A stretch of 34,764 nt of DNA, taken from assembly GCA_013115125.1 (NCBI GenBank), contig JABANN010000368.1:1-34764 (forward strand). The letters are read 5' to 3'. How positions within the stretch are numbered: position 1 is the first letter of the stretch; each line of letters opens with the position of its first letter. Made by a program: the position numbers and the translations under genes. This document shows positions 9,674-18,639 of this stretch, one piece after another. Source of the stretch: Perkinsus olseni (lineage: Eukaryota > Perkinsozoa > Perkinsida). Below the pieces are notes generated by a model. It was given only the letters and a program-made list of their open reading frames with translations. It did not search any database and was not told the DNA's origin.

Positions 9674-10690
9674 TCACTGGAGTTCCCAGACCATTATTTC
9701 GAAGAATGGGTTCGCTGACCTTTGCTGACCAACAACCGCAAGACGGTTATCCATGGCAGCTAAATACCAGGTCTCTCCGAACTTTTTGTACTTTCCGATG
9801 CCTCCTGGACGGTCCAGCACGAAGAGCACCGACATGGACCAGATATCTACCAAGCTAATCCAAGGAACGTCGGAGGAGTCGAGGCCGCCAGCCACACACA
9901 CTAGCTCATCATTGGAAGGAACGAATCTACACAGCCATGCGTCTTCGAAAGGCTCGAGGCTTTCATTCCCTTCATAATCAACATGGTGGACGTAGGTCGC
10001 GAAGTCATCGGGGTCGGCTTTACGGCCCACGCAGACTAACTGGAATCTACCATCACTCCTAGCTATCACATCCATACCAGTAACGACAAGTTTGATATCA
10101 GCAACAGCCTCCCACCCAAATCCGTCGGTGTAGCCACCTCTGCCAAAGACTGGTTGCTCATCATGTTCACTGAGCGGAGATAGTCTAGTTCTGATCAATT
10201 CATGGCCCATTGCCGCGAAAAGACACCCATTTGACACACAGTTGAGTTGTGTGAGATAGCTCGTGCTTGGCGGGACAGGAATCACTTCCACACAATCACC
10301 ACTGGAAAGGGACACACGAACCATGTTTCGTCGGTTCGATTGAGGATAATATATGCAGTCACGATCAACACAAATACTTATTGTCCTCCCGTCCACTTCG
10401 TCGAACCTATCAGTCATCACCCCAAACTTCTCATCGTCGAAATCATAAGAGCTGATCAGCATAGCCCTGGAGCGATCTGAAAGAATGCTCAGCACAGCGG
10501 AACCTCGCCCGAACGTGTCCATCCCGCACACGTATCCCTCGCGTTCGGCAGTATACACGAGAGATAGGGTAGGCATTCGAGCCACGAGGAATGACCATGA
10601 GGTCCACAGAAGGCCGCTCTCTGATGAGTCACATCTCTTCCTGAGAGCGCTTAGACGGAGACATACCGCGGTGCGCCGACCCGATTGCAT
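9674..10690 (-). CDS. Array family protein, intact copy 3 (338 residues)
   Basis: Frame from ATG 10690 (MQSGRRTAVCLRLSAL) to the stop at 9674. Alternative in-frame ATGs at 10696 and 10732 would add 2 or 14 residues; 10690 fits the family start best. Landmarks: RRTAVCLRLSALRKRCDSSE, LLWTSWSFLVARMPTLSLVY, GYVCGMDTFGRGSAVLS, SICVDRDCIYYPQ, NCVSNGCLFAAMGHELIRTR, GMDVIARSDGRFQLVCVGRK, CRFVPSNDELVCVAGG, ISLVDIWSMSVLFVLD and YLAAMDNRLAVVGQQR. Blade-like units are all present, but the third is weaker than in other copies. Its N-terminal 30 residues are nearly the same as those of copy 7 (19659) though the two differ elsewhere. Its first exonic bases, and the DNA upstream, belong to the 2-kb segmental duplication. 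Function unknown. Confidence 0.83.
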   Translation of the reverse strand: MQSGRRTAVCLRLSALRKRCDSSESGLLWTSWSFLVARMPTLSLVYTAEREGYVCGMDTFGRGSAVLSILSDRSRAMLISSYDFDDEKFGVMTDRFDEVDGRTISICVDRDCIYYPQSNRRNMVRVSLSSGDCVEVIPVPPSTSYLTQLNCVSNGCLFAAMGHELIRTRLSPLSEHDEQPVFGRGGYTDGFGWEAVADIKLVVTGMDVIARSDGRFQLVCVGRKADPDDFATYVHHVDYEGNESLEPFEDAWLCRFVPSNDELVCVAGGLDSSDVPWISLVDIWSMSVLFVLDRPGGIGKYKKFGETWYLAAMDNRLAVVGQQRSANPFFEIMVWELQ

Positions 10691-11511
10691 AGACATTCTC
10701 AAAGACTGTCGCGAAAACGCTACACTTCGCATCGATGAACATGAATGACCTCGAAGGCAAGCTTGACTAAATTGTCTTCGGGCAAGGACAAAGCCTCATT
10801 TCGCTCATGACCCTACTATCTGCCTCCCAATGTCTCCGCACGCGACACGAAGAATGATGGGAAACTGTTTCACTCGTGACCAGAGGTCAAAAATCGCAAA
10901 CCCCGACATCTAGCTTTCTCCTCCGCGAACTAACACCCCATGGAGCAAACATGTCGCAGGATGTTGAGTGCATTCTACAGTGCGTCACATTATCTCACAA
11001 TATGCCTCAATAATGTGATACAATGACGACTAGTTGAAAGCTCATGCTTGGGCATGTTATGTATAATGCTGTTATAGCAACGGTGATCCACACCATGTAC
11101 CTTGAGATTCATATACGGGGACTGCCATGTCGGCTGTCAAATAACTAAAATCGTACCATGAGTAGCGACTGTTACACGGAGGAGCAGAGATTCTGTGTGC
11201 TTCAGAGTGGCTAAATTGCCCTTCACTTTAATGAGGCCGGGGATCACCCCAGTACCACTTTGGCAGTCATTCATCCATGTGTTGTTTGTCAATGACCCGT
11301 GCTAAGAAACTCGGCCCTGGGAAAAGACTCAACTATGTTATAAAGGGTGAAGATATACTGGGCTGTTAGCCGATTCGAGAACACGAGAACTAAGTTATAA
11401 CATACACCAGCTGTAAGAGGGAAACCGAGACTTCCTTACATGCTAATGGTAATCGCGAAAATCAACAGTTCCAGGGGATGGAATACCACGGAAGCCGTAA
11501 CACAGCTATCA
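10691..11511. other. Non-coding spacer, duplicated at 15.9-16.77 kb
   Basis: No supported gene. The whole spacer has a recognisable counterpart at about 15.9-16.77 kb as part of the segmental duplication. Confidence 0.7.
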
Positions 11512-12564
11512 TCAACTGCAAAAACTCAGACGCCACACGCTGACTTTGAAAAGTGGATCAGAGGATTCTTTCTGCTGAGCAAGAACGACAAGACCACTCT
11601 CCGTGGTGGCCATGTAGGCACAGAACGATCTGTACTTCGAGCGGGATAGATAATCGAGCGAGTAGATCACGGACATGGACCAGACATCCACCAAACTGAT
11701 GGTCCACGAAAACGTCTGAGAATCGCACCGAGAGGCAACGCATACTAGCTCGTCGTAGGAAGGAACGAACTTGCACAACCGGGCGCCGGAGTGAGGCTTC
11801 AAGGTACCGCCTCCATCACTATCGAAATAATAAACGAAACACTCGCGACTACGGTCATCATAGCCAACACAGACCAGTCGCAACTCATCATCACCTTCAG
11901 CTATTACGTCGATATCAGTTACGGTGGAGTAACGATTGACCGGTAGATCAGCAACAGGCTTCCACTCAACACCATCTATGAAACGATGCGGGCTACGGAA
12001 CCCATCCAGGTGTTCATTAGCGAGCGGAGGAATTTTAGTTTTGAAAAGTTTACCTGCTCCGTACCCCACCATAAAAAGCTGCCCATTAGACACACAGTTA
12101 GTTTCTGACAGATTGTCGTATGTATCTGTCCCCGGTGGCGAGGGAATCAAGTCCCTACGCTCATCATTGCAGAGAGACCTACGCATAACCCAACCTGGGC
12201 GAGCATCGTAGTCGGGATAATACAAGCTCTCACCATCGGTACAGATGCTCTCAGGATGTCTATCGACTTCGAACTCGTCAACCACCACCCTCATGTCACT
12301 ATTATTCATATCATGACCACTGATCATGCGTATGTCATCACCGTCTGGATCATCACTCAGCAGGACGGATCTTTCACCCAATGAGTCCATCCCGAAAATG
12401 TAGCCCTCGCGGTATACCGTGTAGAGGATCGATAGGGTAGGCCGTGGGAAAGCGAGAAATGACCATGTGCTCCACAGGTGGTCGTCTTCGGACGAACCGA
12501 ACACATCGTTGAGGGCCTTCATGCGCAGACACGCTGCAGACTGACGAGACGGTTCCTCAGGCAT
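11512..12564 (-). CDS. Array family protein, intact copy 4 (350 residues)
   Basis: Frame from ATG 12564 (MPEEPSRQSAACLRMKAL) to the stop at 11512; the start agrees with the duplicated partner at 17826. All family landmarks are present: WSTWSFLAFPRPTLSILYTV, GYIFGMDSLGERSVLLS, SICTDGESLYYPDYDARPGW, TNCVSNGQLFMVGYGAGKLF, DIDVIAEGDDELRLVCVGYD, LCKFVPSYDELVCVAS, ISLVDVWSMSVIYSLD and YMATTESGLVVLAQQK. It carries an extra glycine-containing turn (YFDSDGGGTLKP) shared only with copy 6. The upstream DNA has an AG after a pyrimidine-rich run about 8 nt before the ATG, which could be an acceptor for leader splicing (inference). Copies 4 and 6 are sister genes made by the segmental duplication. Soluble, function unknown. 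Confidence 0.87.
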   Translation of the reverse strand: MPEEPSRQSAACLRMKALNDVFGSSEDDHLWSTWSFLAFPRPTLSILYTVYREGYIFGMDSLGERSVLLSDDPDGDDIRMISGHDMNNSDMRVVVDEFEVDRHPESICTDGESLYYPDYDARPGWVMRRSLCNDERRDLIPSPPGTDTYDNLSETNCVSNGQLFMVGYGAGKLFKTKIPPLANEHLDGFRSPHRFIDGVEWKPVADLPVNRYSTVTDIDVIAEGDDELRLVCVGYDDRSRECFVYYFDSDGGGTLKPHSGARLCKFVPSYDELVCVASRCDSQTFSWTISLVDVWSMSVIYSLDYLSRSKYRSFCAYMATTESGLVVLAQQKESSDPLFKVSVWRLSFCS

Positions 12565-12689
12565 TCAAACTAAGGAGCCCGCAAACTATTCACTGCACCA
12601 TGAACCCTATTTTCCCCGCGATCGAACCAACGTAGGCAGAACTTCACGAAATCCAGTGCTCAGTCGTTCAGCCTAGGAGAAAAGTGGGA

Positions 12690-13040
12690 TTAGGACTCCA
12701 AATCCCGGAGGCCGGCAAAGTATCAGTATCAACTTCAGCAACTTCCGGAACCCCTACGCATCTTCCTCGAATCTCAGATCGCAATGGATGCAAATTTCGT
12801 CCTTCAAGTTGGAGCACGCGTTAACTCATCATGGGAAGGAATTAACTTGCACATCCAAGAATCGTAGCGTTCCGGGATCTTGTTTCCTTAGAAAATTGGC
12901 ATAGCGAAGGGAACGATCCCCTTATTATCATAAACAAAACAAACGAACTGGTACTCATCATCAGCTCTCGCTAGCAGTGAGTCGCTACAATGCAAGAAGC
13001 CACCGATGGTAGATCTGCGAGAGGCTACTACCAACCATCA
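12690..13040 (-). pseudogene. Decayed internal fragment of the array family (relic A)
   Basis: The segment 12820-13030 aligns with copy 2 DNA at about 7940-8110: it still reads like reverse-strand KFIPSHDEF, the cytosine-rich 'aaacaaac(g)aactgg' strand coding for FQFVCV, and the following spacer, but with many indels and no open frame. The flank at about 12690-12820 is not family sequence, yet it is shared with the second relic at 18.96-19.36 kb. Confidence 0.7.
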
Positions 13041-13207
13041 CCGGGAGTAAGGCAATCTATATCTCTTGAGTCCAATGAGACAATCTATGGAATCTTTGTA
13101 GTGGCGAGTAAACACCGGCGTCTTCGGGTGGCCCAGTCAACGCAAAGTCCGTTGGAGCGCGAAATCAACTTGAAAGATGAAAACAATTTACTATCCATTC
13201 ATAAGGC

Positions 13208-13226
13208 CAATGGCCTCAGGCCATTG
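13208..13226. other. Perfect hairpin beyond the stop of copy 5
   Basis: Eight-base arms (13208-13215 and 13219-13226) with a 3-nt TCA loop, 35 nt downstream of the minus-strand stop at 13261. It resembles in position the hairpin beyond copy 3. A 3'-end processing or stability role is possible but unproven. Confidence 0.4.
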
Positions 13227-13260
13227 CTAAAAACATAAAGTACCTCTACTAATAGCGACA

Positions 13261-14286
13261 TCACTTGATCGAGGGCTGAAGTCGGGAGACCAGCACCCCA
13301 AATATTGGCAGCTCGTAACCACCGGTTTTTTGCTGGGAAAGAACAACAAGACCGTTCTCCGTGATAGCAAGATAACAGTCGGCGCTGATGTTCTGGTCCC
13401 AGTCGTAGTCACCCTGACGAGTCTGGAAGAAGACCATCGACATCGACCAGATATCCACCAAACTTATCCAAGGAAAATTTTGGGTCTCTGGGGAGCCAGC
13501 AACGCATACTAGCTCGTCGTAGGAGGGAACGAATTTGCACATCCAAGCACGCTCGAAAGGCTCGAACCTCGTATCACCCTCATAGCCGGCATAGTAGATA
13601 CAACACTCCCAAGTGCTAGGATCACGTCCCACACAGACGAATTTGACTTTACCATCATTTCTGGTCAATACGTCCACTTCAGAAACCTTGATCGGGAGAT
13701 CTGCAACAAGCTCCCACTCGACACTGTGCGCTGAGGCACTTCGGCCAACGAGCTCAGTTGCTCGCTCGAATCGGCTGAGGGCAGGACATCTGGTTTTGAA
13801 TAACTTGCGGTCTCCGCACCCCAACATGTAGAGCTCCCCGTTGGCCACACAGCTTGTTCCTGACAGATTCTTGTCTGCTCCTGGTGGTGGGGGAATCCAT
13901 CCTATGCGCCTACCATTGGATAGCGACACGCACACGACCCCGGAATGATATAAGACCTCACCATCCGTACAAATATTCGACGGCCGTCCATCGAGTTGAA
14001 ACTCATCAACCACCACCCTCATCGCCTCACTATTCATATCATGCCCGCTGATCTTGCTTATACCCTCACCATCGGGCTCCACACTCAGCAAGACGGAGCT
14101 TCCTCCCAATGAGTCCATCCCGGATATGTAGCCTTCACGGTGCGCAGTGTACAGGGGCGACAGGGTGAACCTTGGAGTAGCCAGAAATGACCATATGATC
14201 CAAGAGAGGCCGTCCTCCGATGCATCACATCTCTTGGTAAGAGCTCTCAGCCGCAGGCACACCGCGGAACGTCGCGACCATTTCAT
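13261..14286 (-). CDS. Array family protein, intact copy 5 (341 residues)
   Basis: Frame from ATG 14286 (MKWSRRSAVCLRLRAL) to the stop at 13261. The open frame extends upstream to ATG 14412 (42 more residues), and ATG 14292 is also possible, but 14286 fits the family. Landmarks: LSWIIWSFLATPRFTLSPLY, GYISGMDSLGGSSVLLS, NICTDGEVLYHSG, TSCVANGELYMLGCGDRKLF, EVDVLTRNDGKVKFVCVGRD, MCKFVPSYDELVCVAG, ISLVDIWSMSMVFFQ and YLAITENGLVVLSQQK. Relative to sisters, the segment after LYHSG is shortened, removing the usual DARxGxVxRxSL linker residues. A conserved SGHDMNSEAMRVVVDEFQL run links blades one and two. No targeting signals. Function unknown. Confidence 0.85.
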   Translation of the reverse strand: MKWSRRSAVCLRLRALTKRCDASEDGLSWIIWSFLATPRFTLSPLYTAHREGYISGMDSLGGSSVLLSVEPDGEGISKISGHDMNSEAMRVVVDEFQLDGRPSNICTDGEVLYHSGVVCVSLSNGRRIGWIPPPPGADKNLSGTSCVANGELYMLGCGDRKLFKTRCPALSRFERATELVGRSASAHSVEWELVADLPIKVSEVDVLTRNDGKVKFVCVGRDPSTWECCIYYAGYEGDTRFEPFERAWMCKFVPSYDELVCVAGSPETQNFPWISLVDIWSMSMVFFQTRQGDYDWDQNISADCYLAITENGLVVLSQQKTGGYELPIFGVLVSRLQPSIK

Positions 14287-14532
14287 ACTCATCTCCACCG
14301 AGAAGTAATGGAGTCTCCGATGGATGCATTCACTCAAGGAATACTTGATCCTGGATGAAGAAGTGCTCCTCATTGCAATCCAGTCGATGTCTTCGGGGAA
14401 AAGACGGTCCATCAGAGTACCTCACGAATGCTAACAGGGTTGGGAAGTCCCACCAGGCCAGCTGCCTCTCACCAAAGCCTTATCAGCTTTCCTTCATATA
14501 CCCGACGCATTCTAGACAAGCATCTAACTTGC

Positions 14533-14551
14533 ATCATGCAAGTTGCATGAT
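14533..14551. other. Near-perfect palindrome
   Basis: ATCATGCAA (14533-14541), one central G, then TTGCATGAT (14543-14551): 9-bp arms with a 1-nt centre. Confidence 0.5.
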
Positions 14552-15052
14552 CAAGCATCCGACTGTATTGAGTGGTGTGGATGACTCGAGAGGCGTTAAG
14601 GGCGACACAATTTGGTTCGGAAGAGCGTCTGCCATATATCTCAATGGCCCTCATGGCTCATTCCTACTGCGACATCTTGTGACTTCATGAGGAACGACCG
14701 CGGCGATTTACCATAAGATACTCCTACTGACAACGTGACACCATCTTCTGTTGCTAAGGAAAGCGTAGCTTCTCCGGGGTTGAAAAGACGCCAAAGATTG
14801 GGCCTTAGGTGGAGCCAAACTTAGGACACCGAGCACCAACGAGATCATCGGCACAACGGGACAGGCAGGGTGGAGCATGAGCGCTTCGGGCTAGGAGGCT
14901 GGTTGCTCTTGCCGTGCCTGTTTGAGTCATGGAATGATGGTGATCGTCGTCGTTTGAGGATACCGGTAGATGATCGCATTGCTGTGAAGGTCCTCTCCTT
15001 TCATCGTCTTCCTTCGACTCGGGGCTCCGATGTAGGCCCAAGGAGCAACCTT

Positions 15053-15089
15053 GGGTTCACACTGTGAACCCACCTGTGAACTTCACAGG
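15053..15089. other. Two adjacent short palindromes
   Basis: GGGTTCAC-ACT-GTGAACCC (15053-15071) is followed one base later by CCTGTGAA-C-TTCACAGG (15073-15089). Both have 8-bp perfect arms and share a GTGAA/TTCAC core, so four copies of that core lie in 37 nt. It could be a protein-binding site cluster or a cruciform-forming element. Confidence 0.5.
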
Positions 15090-15360
15090 AGTCCTGCCCC
15101 CTCGGCATAATTCTGCCGCGCCTTGCGTGTCTCCCTGCGCCGCTGCAGGTGGCGCTCGGAGGCGGAACGGCACCTCACCATAACTCCGAGACCAGGGGTT
15201 TCAAGTTGTGGATAACCGAAGCATGCTATACGTTCCCATTAAACTGTCGTTGAGAGTCGTTGGACGTCCAAGCGCATGTTAGAATTACAAACCATACGGA
15301 GCAAGAAAAATGACAGAAAATTCGGATAGAAGGCTACCGGCACACAAGTTTGAATACAGT

Positions 15361-15381
15361 GAATTTCACTGAGTGAAATTC
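15361..15381. other. Perfect 9-bp hairpin
   Basis: GAATTTCAC-TGA-GTGAAATTC at 15361-15381. The TTCAC/GTGAA core is the same as in the pair at 15053-15089. Confidence 0.5.
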
Positions 15382-15610
15382 CCACGATGCAGAGGTTAAG
15401 AGAGCGAACAGTGAATGACAGAGTCGGTGTAATAACACCGCTATACCCGATAGCGTCTCAGCTTGAACAGGTGATGAGAACCTGGCAGCCATTATGCAGT
15501 AGAAAACCACATGAATTGCCGGACTCCGTGTCCAATCAGGATCGAGTACCTGTCCATGGGTACTTTCTAATCCACTTAGCGCTTACCTAGTTCCTATGGT
15601 CCGTTCGGTG

Positions 15611-15790
15611 GGAAGGCTACATCTGGAACAGCCACACCGAGCCCAGGAGGGGCTCATTCTGTTGAACTTCAAGCCTGCCCCCGGGCGGCCAGCTTGGAGA
15701 CCTTCGGGAGGGACCCCTGCCTGAAGGACACAACCTGCCACAGGTCCTCTTCTGTGGCAACACGTCGTAGGCTGCGACTCGTAGCCTTCC
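15611..15790. other. Candidate structured RNA or foldback element, 180 nt
   Basis: The ends are perfect complements: GGAAGGCTAC (15611-15620) and GTAGCCTTCC (15781-15790). Inside, in order, are four further stems: AACAG/CTGTT (15627-15631 with 15659-15663) enclosing GAGCCC/GGGCTC (15639-15644 with 15650-15655); CTTCAAGC/GCTTGGAG (15667-15674 with 15692-15699, one G-U); a CTTC/GAAG-based stem (15702-15726); and TGCCACAG/CTGTGGCA (15736-15743 with 15752-15759). The region is much GC-richer than its surroundings. This is the pattern of a closed multi-branched RNA, but a short inverted-repeat transposon remnant would also show matched ends. I see no clear target-site duplication. It ends about 30 nt before the left edge of segmental duplication unit 2. 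Strand cannot be decided. Confidence 0.45.
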
Positions 15791-15824
15791 TTGGTCTTGT
15801 TTTCTTCTAAATCGCCATAACAGA

Positions 15825-15905
15825 GACGCCACACCTCTTTCTGAGAGTACTTAGACGGAGATACGCCGCGGTACATCGACACGATCGGGTTGGTATTCTA
15901 AGGGA
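15825..15905 (-). pseudogene. N-terminal stub of a copy-3-like gene
   Basis: On the minus strand, about 15830-15880 reads TAAYLRLSTLRKRCG, which matches TAVCLRLSALRKRCD of copies 3 and 7. The rest of the gene is missing and there is no start codon at the expected place. It was cut off at the edge of segmental duplication unit 2. Confidence 0.75.
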
Positions 15906-16773
15906 CTGTCGCGAAGAAGCTACACTTCAGCAACAATCAACAAGAATGACCTCAAAGCAACGTTCGACTGAATTGTATGTGGGCAAGCACGGAGCGTCCT
16001 TTCGATCATGAACCTCCTAAAGAATCATCCATCTGGATATTCCCCAACACGACACGACACTTTCCCTTGAAGACCAAGGGGTCAAGAAATGCGAGTCCCG
16101 AGGCCTAGCTTTCTACTACGCGCAGTGTCAACCCATGCGGCGGACATCTCACAGAATGTCGAGGCGACTCGACAGTGCTCCGAATGATCTTATCGACAGT
16201 GCTTAATGATTAGCCTCAATAATGAGATACGATGACGGCGAATCGAAGAACTTATTCTCAGATATGTTACAAATAATGTTCTTTCGATAATGGCATTCCA
16301 TGCCTTGGAGGAGAGGTCCATTCATGGGGGTTGCCATTTATTGACTGCTACATATCATGAACAACAACGTTTATCGACACGAGAACCGTTTTATGAGTAG
16401 CGCCTGTAGCATTAAAGTCGAGCGAAATTTCTGTGCGCCTCAGACCCGCCGAGTTATTCTGAGCATCCACTAGAGACTCCCAAGTGGGCTCAGGCTCAGG
16501 CTCACCCCAGTACCACTTCGGCAGTGATTCATTTACGTGGTGTTTGTCGATGGCCCGGCTATGAGAACTCCAGCCCCGGAAAAGAGCCCCACCTCTGTTA
16601 TAAAGGGTAGAGGTATAATCGGCCGTTGGCCCACTCAAGGATACGAGACTAACTGAGAACATACACCGGCTGCGGGTGGGAAGCGGAGACTCCTTTATAT
16701 GCTCATGATGACAGTGAGATCAGCAGTTCCCGTTCCAAGTGACGGAATATTATGGATACCCGTAGCACAGGCA
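15906..16773. other. Non-coding spacer of duplication unit 2
   Basis: No supported gene; counterpart of 10.7-11.5 kb. The open frame at 16348-16662 (minus) has no equivalent in unit 1 and looks accidental. Confidence 0.65.
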
Positions 16774-17826
16774 TCAACAACTGCGGAATCTCAGACGCCA
16801 CACGATGATCTCGAAAAGTGGATTAGAGGAGTCTTTCTGCTGAGCTAGAACGACAAGACCACTCTCCGTTATTGTCAAGTAAGAACTGAACGAACTACAC
16901 GTGAAGAGGCATGGATAATCGAGCGTGTAGACCATAGACATGGACCAGACATCCAGGAAACTTATGGTCCGCGAAAATATCTGAGATTCAGAGCGAGAGC
17001 CGACGCATACTAAGTCGTCGTTGGAAGGAACGAACTTGCACATCTGAGCATTGGTGGAAGGCTTGAAGGAGCCACCTCCATCACTATCAAAATAATAAAG
17101 GAAACAGTCATGACTTCTATTGTCGTAGACAGCACAGACCAACCGCAACTCATCATCATCTCCTGCTATTACGTCGATATCGAGAATGGTGGAGTAAGTA
17201 TTGAGCGGTAGATCAGCAACAGCCTTCCACTCAACATCTATGAAACGATCCGAGTTACGGACCCCATCCAGGTGTTCATTGGTGAGCGGGGGAATTTTAG
17301 TCTTGAAAAGTTTACGTGGTCCGTATTGCACCACGAAAAGCTGCCCATTAGACACACAGTTTGCCTCTGACAGACGTTCATGTGGATCTCCACCCGGTGG
17401 AGTAGGAATTAACTCCTTACGCTCATCATTGCAGAGAGACCTGCGTATAACCCAACCTGGATCAACAAGGTAGTCGGGATAATACAAGCTCTCACCATCG
17501 GTATAAATGCCATAAGGAAGCCTATGGACTGCGAACGCATTAACCACCGTCCTCATGTCACTATCGCTCATATCATGGCCACTGATCCATCGTATGTCAT
17601 CAGCATCTCGATCAACACTCAAAAGGACGGAGTTCTCACCCAAGGAGTCCATCCCGTAAATGTATCCCTCGCGATCAACCGTGAACAGGAGCGATAGGGT
17701 AGGCCGTGGGGGAGCGAGAAATGACCATGTACTGTAGAGGAGGTCACCCTCAGATGAACCGAACATATCATTAATAGCCTTCAGGCGCAGGCACGCTGCT
17801 GAGTGCCGAGACAGTTCCTGTGGCAT
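16774..17826 (-). CDS. Array family protein, intact copy 6 (350 residues)
   Basis: Frame from ATG 17826 (MPQELSRHSAACLRLKAI) to the stop at 16774. It is the sister of copy 4 by segmental duplication: same length, same YFDSDGGGSFKP turn and same FKTKIPPLTNEHLDG segment. Landmarks: YSTWSFLAPPRPTLSLLFTV, GYIYGMDSLGENSVLLS, GIYTDGESLYYPDYLVDPGW, NCVSNGQLFVVQYGPRKLFK, DIDVIAGDDDELRLVCAVYD, MCKFVPSNDDLVCVGS, ISFLDVWSMSMVYTLD and YLTITESGLVVLAQQK. The second blade has lost the usual cysteine (IYTDGE instead of ICTDGE). The frame has stayed open despite clear divergence from copy 4, which suggests both copies are under selection. Soluble, function unknown. Confidence 0.87.
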   Translation of the reverse strand: MPQELSRHSAACLRLKAINDMFGSSEGDLLYSTWSFLAPPRPTLSLLFTVDREGYIYGMDSLGENSVLLSVDRDADDIRWISGHDMSDSDMRTVVNAFAVHRLPYGIYTDGESLYYPDYLVDPGWVIRRSLCNDERKELIPTPPGGDPHERLSEANCVSNGQLFVVQYGPRKLFKTKIPPLTNEHLDGVRNSDRFIDVEWKAVADLPLNTYSTILDIDVIAGDDDELRLVCAVYDNRSHDCFLYYFDSDGGGSFKPSTNAQMCKFVPSNDDLVCVGSRSESQIFSRTISFLDVWSMSMVYTLDYPCLFTCSSFSSYLTITESGLVVLAQQKDSSNPLFEIIVWRLRFRSC

Positions 17827-17926
17827 TCAGAGTGAGGAGCCAAAAAACTGATTCCCTGCATTGTGAACTCTACATCATGTCCCCAACTAAATAGAATGTT
17901 TTGTCGGTCAACTTGAACGATTTTGA

Positions 17927-17983
17927 TAGCCACTCAGCGAGCATCATGGGAATTGAATTTCCATGACTTTCGCTGAGTGGCTA
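17927..17983. other. Long nested hairpin
   Basis: Outer arms TAGCCACTCAGCGA (17927-17940) and TCGCTGAGTGGCTA (17970-17983) are perfect 14-bp complements. Inside, CATGGGAATT (17945-17954) and AATTTCCATG (17956-17965) pair over 10 positions with one G-U type mismatch and a 1-nt loop. Symmetric 4-nt internal loops separate the two stems. It lies about 100 nt upstream of copy 6. It could be a small-RNA-like hairpin, a fossil inverted-repeat element or a cruciform. Confidence 0.65.
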
Positions 17984-18639
17984 CTAAAACCTCTGGTCTC
18001 CGAGATGAGGCAAGGCGCGGCACTCAACTGGCGTCGCAAAGGTCGACAGGAACGCGAAGGCAGAGTGTGCCGGGACCGAAGGCGATACCACCAATGGCAA
18101 ACGCGGTGTTGTATAGTTCTTACTCGTGGAACACAAGGCCAGAGGGAGCCTGTGAGATGGATCTTATGAAAGAGCTATTGCCCAGACTACTCTGCACGCA
18201 TAAACATAGACGGAGCGCAACACGCGGTTCGGCAGGCACGTTGCCTCTCTCGAAGACCTCGGCTAGAAAAAAGGGAGAGCGTCGAGAGCACGACGCTCGG
18301 CGAATCCAACCGTCATCGAGCACTGTTATAGGCTGTAGTTAGGCCTTGTGTCCCTTTAGGCTAGGTCACTCTGAGTTCACCAGTTTGAGCCTAACCTCCT
18401 TACTCACCATTCGGTGTGAGAGGCTGAGAATGACTATCTTAACACCATTGATTGTAGTTGCCTCTAAGTCTCGCCATTGGCTACAGTATGCTCTCTACAC
18501 TGTTGCACGCATACGTTACGGGGCTTGCTGAAGCCTTTGATTGGGAGTCAATAGAGGCACGCAACAGCAACTGACAGCACGAGCCGGCCCTCAAGGCACT
18601 AGCTTGCTGGCGCGGGAGGCACAATCGAAAGTTGTGCGC

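Larger units (their letters stand above)
10620..12620. repeat. Segmental duplication, unit 1
   Basis: From the first codons of copy 3, through about 800 nt of non-coding DNA, across all of copy 4 and a few tens of bases past its start, this block aligns in the same orientation with about 15.82-17.88 kb. The non-coding part matches too, for example the shared strings around 10981-11100 and 16170-16310, so the block was copied as DNA rather than being independent genes. Divergence is clearly visible throughout, so the event is not very recent. Confidence 0.8.
12565..13260. other. Gene-free spacer holding relic A and a hairpin
   Basis: Contains relic A (12690-13040). A perfect hairpin CAATGGCC-TCA-GGCCATTG at 13208-13226 lies 35 nt beyond the stop of copy 5. 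Nothing else is supported. Confidence 0.55.
14287..15824. other. Long hairpin-rich intergenic region
   Basis: No supported protein gene across 1.5 kb. It holds several perfect short-loop inverted repeats (14533-14551, 15053-15071, 15073-15089, 15361-15381) and a GC-rich 180-nt multi-hairpin element (15611-15790), all described separately. Confidence 0.55.
15820..17880. repeat. Segmental duplication, unit 2
   Basis: Direct-orientation copy of about 10.62-12.62 kb. It begins inside the first codons of a copy-3-like gene, includes the spacer and all of copy 6, and fades a few tens of bases past the start codon at 17826. Confidence 0.8.

Noticed and set aside
15583-15882. Minus-strand 99-codon frame over the GC-rich region
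   Set aside because: Its Gly/Pro/Arg-rich peptide only reflects the GC-rich hairpin element, and the family stub at its start is in a different frame.
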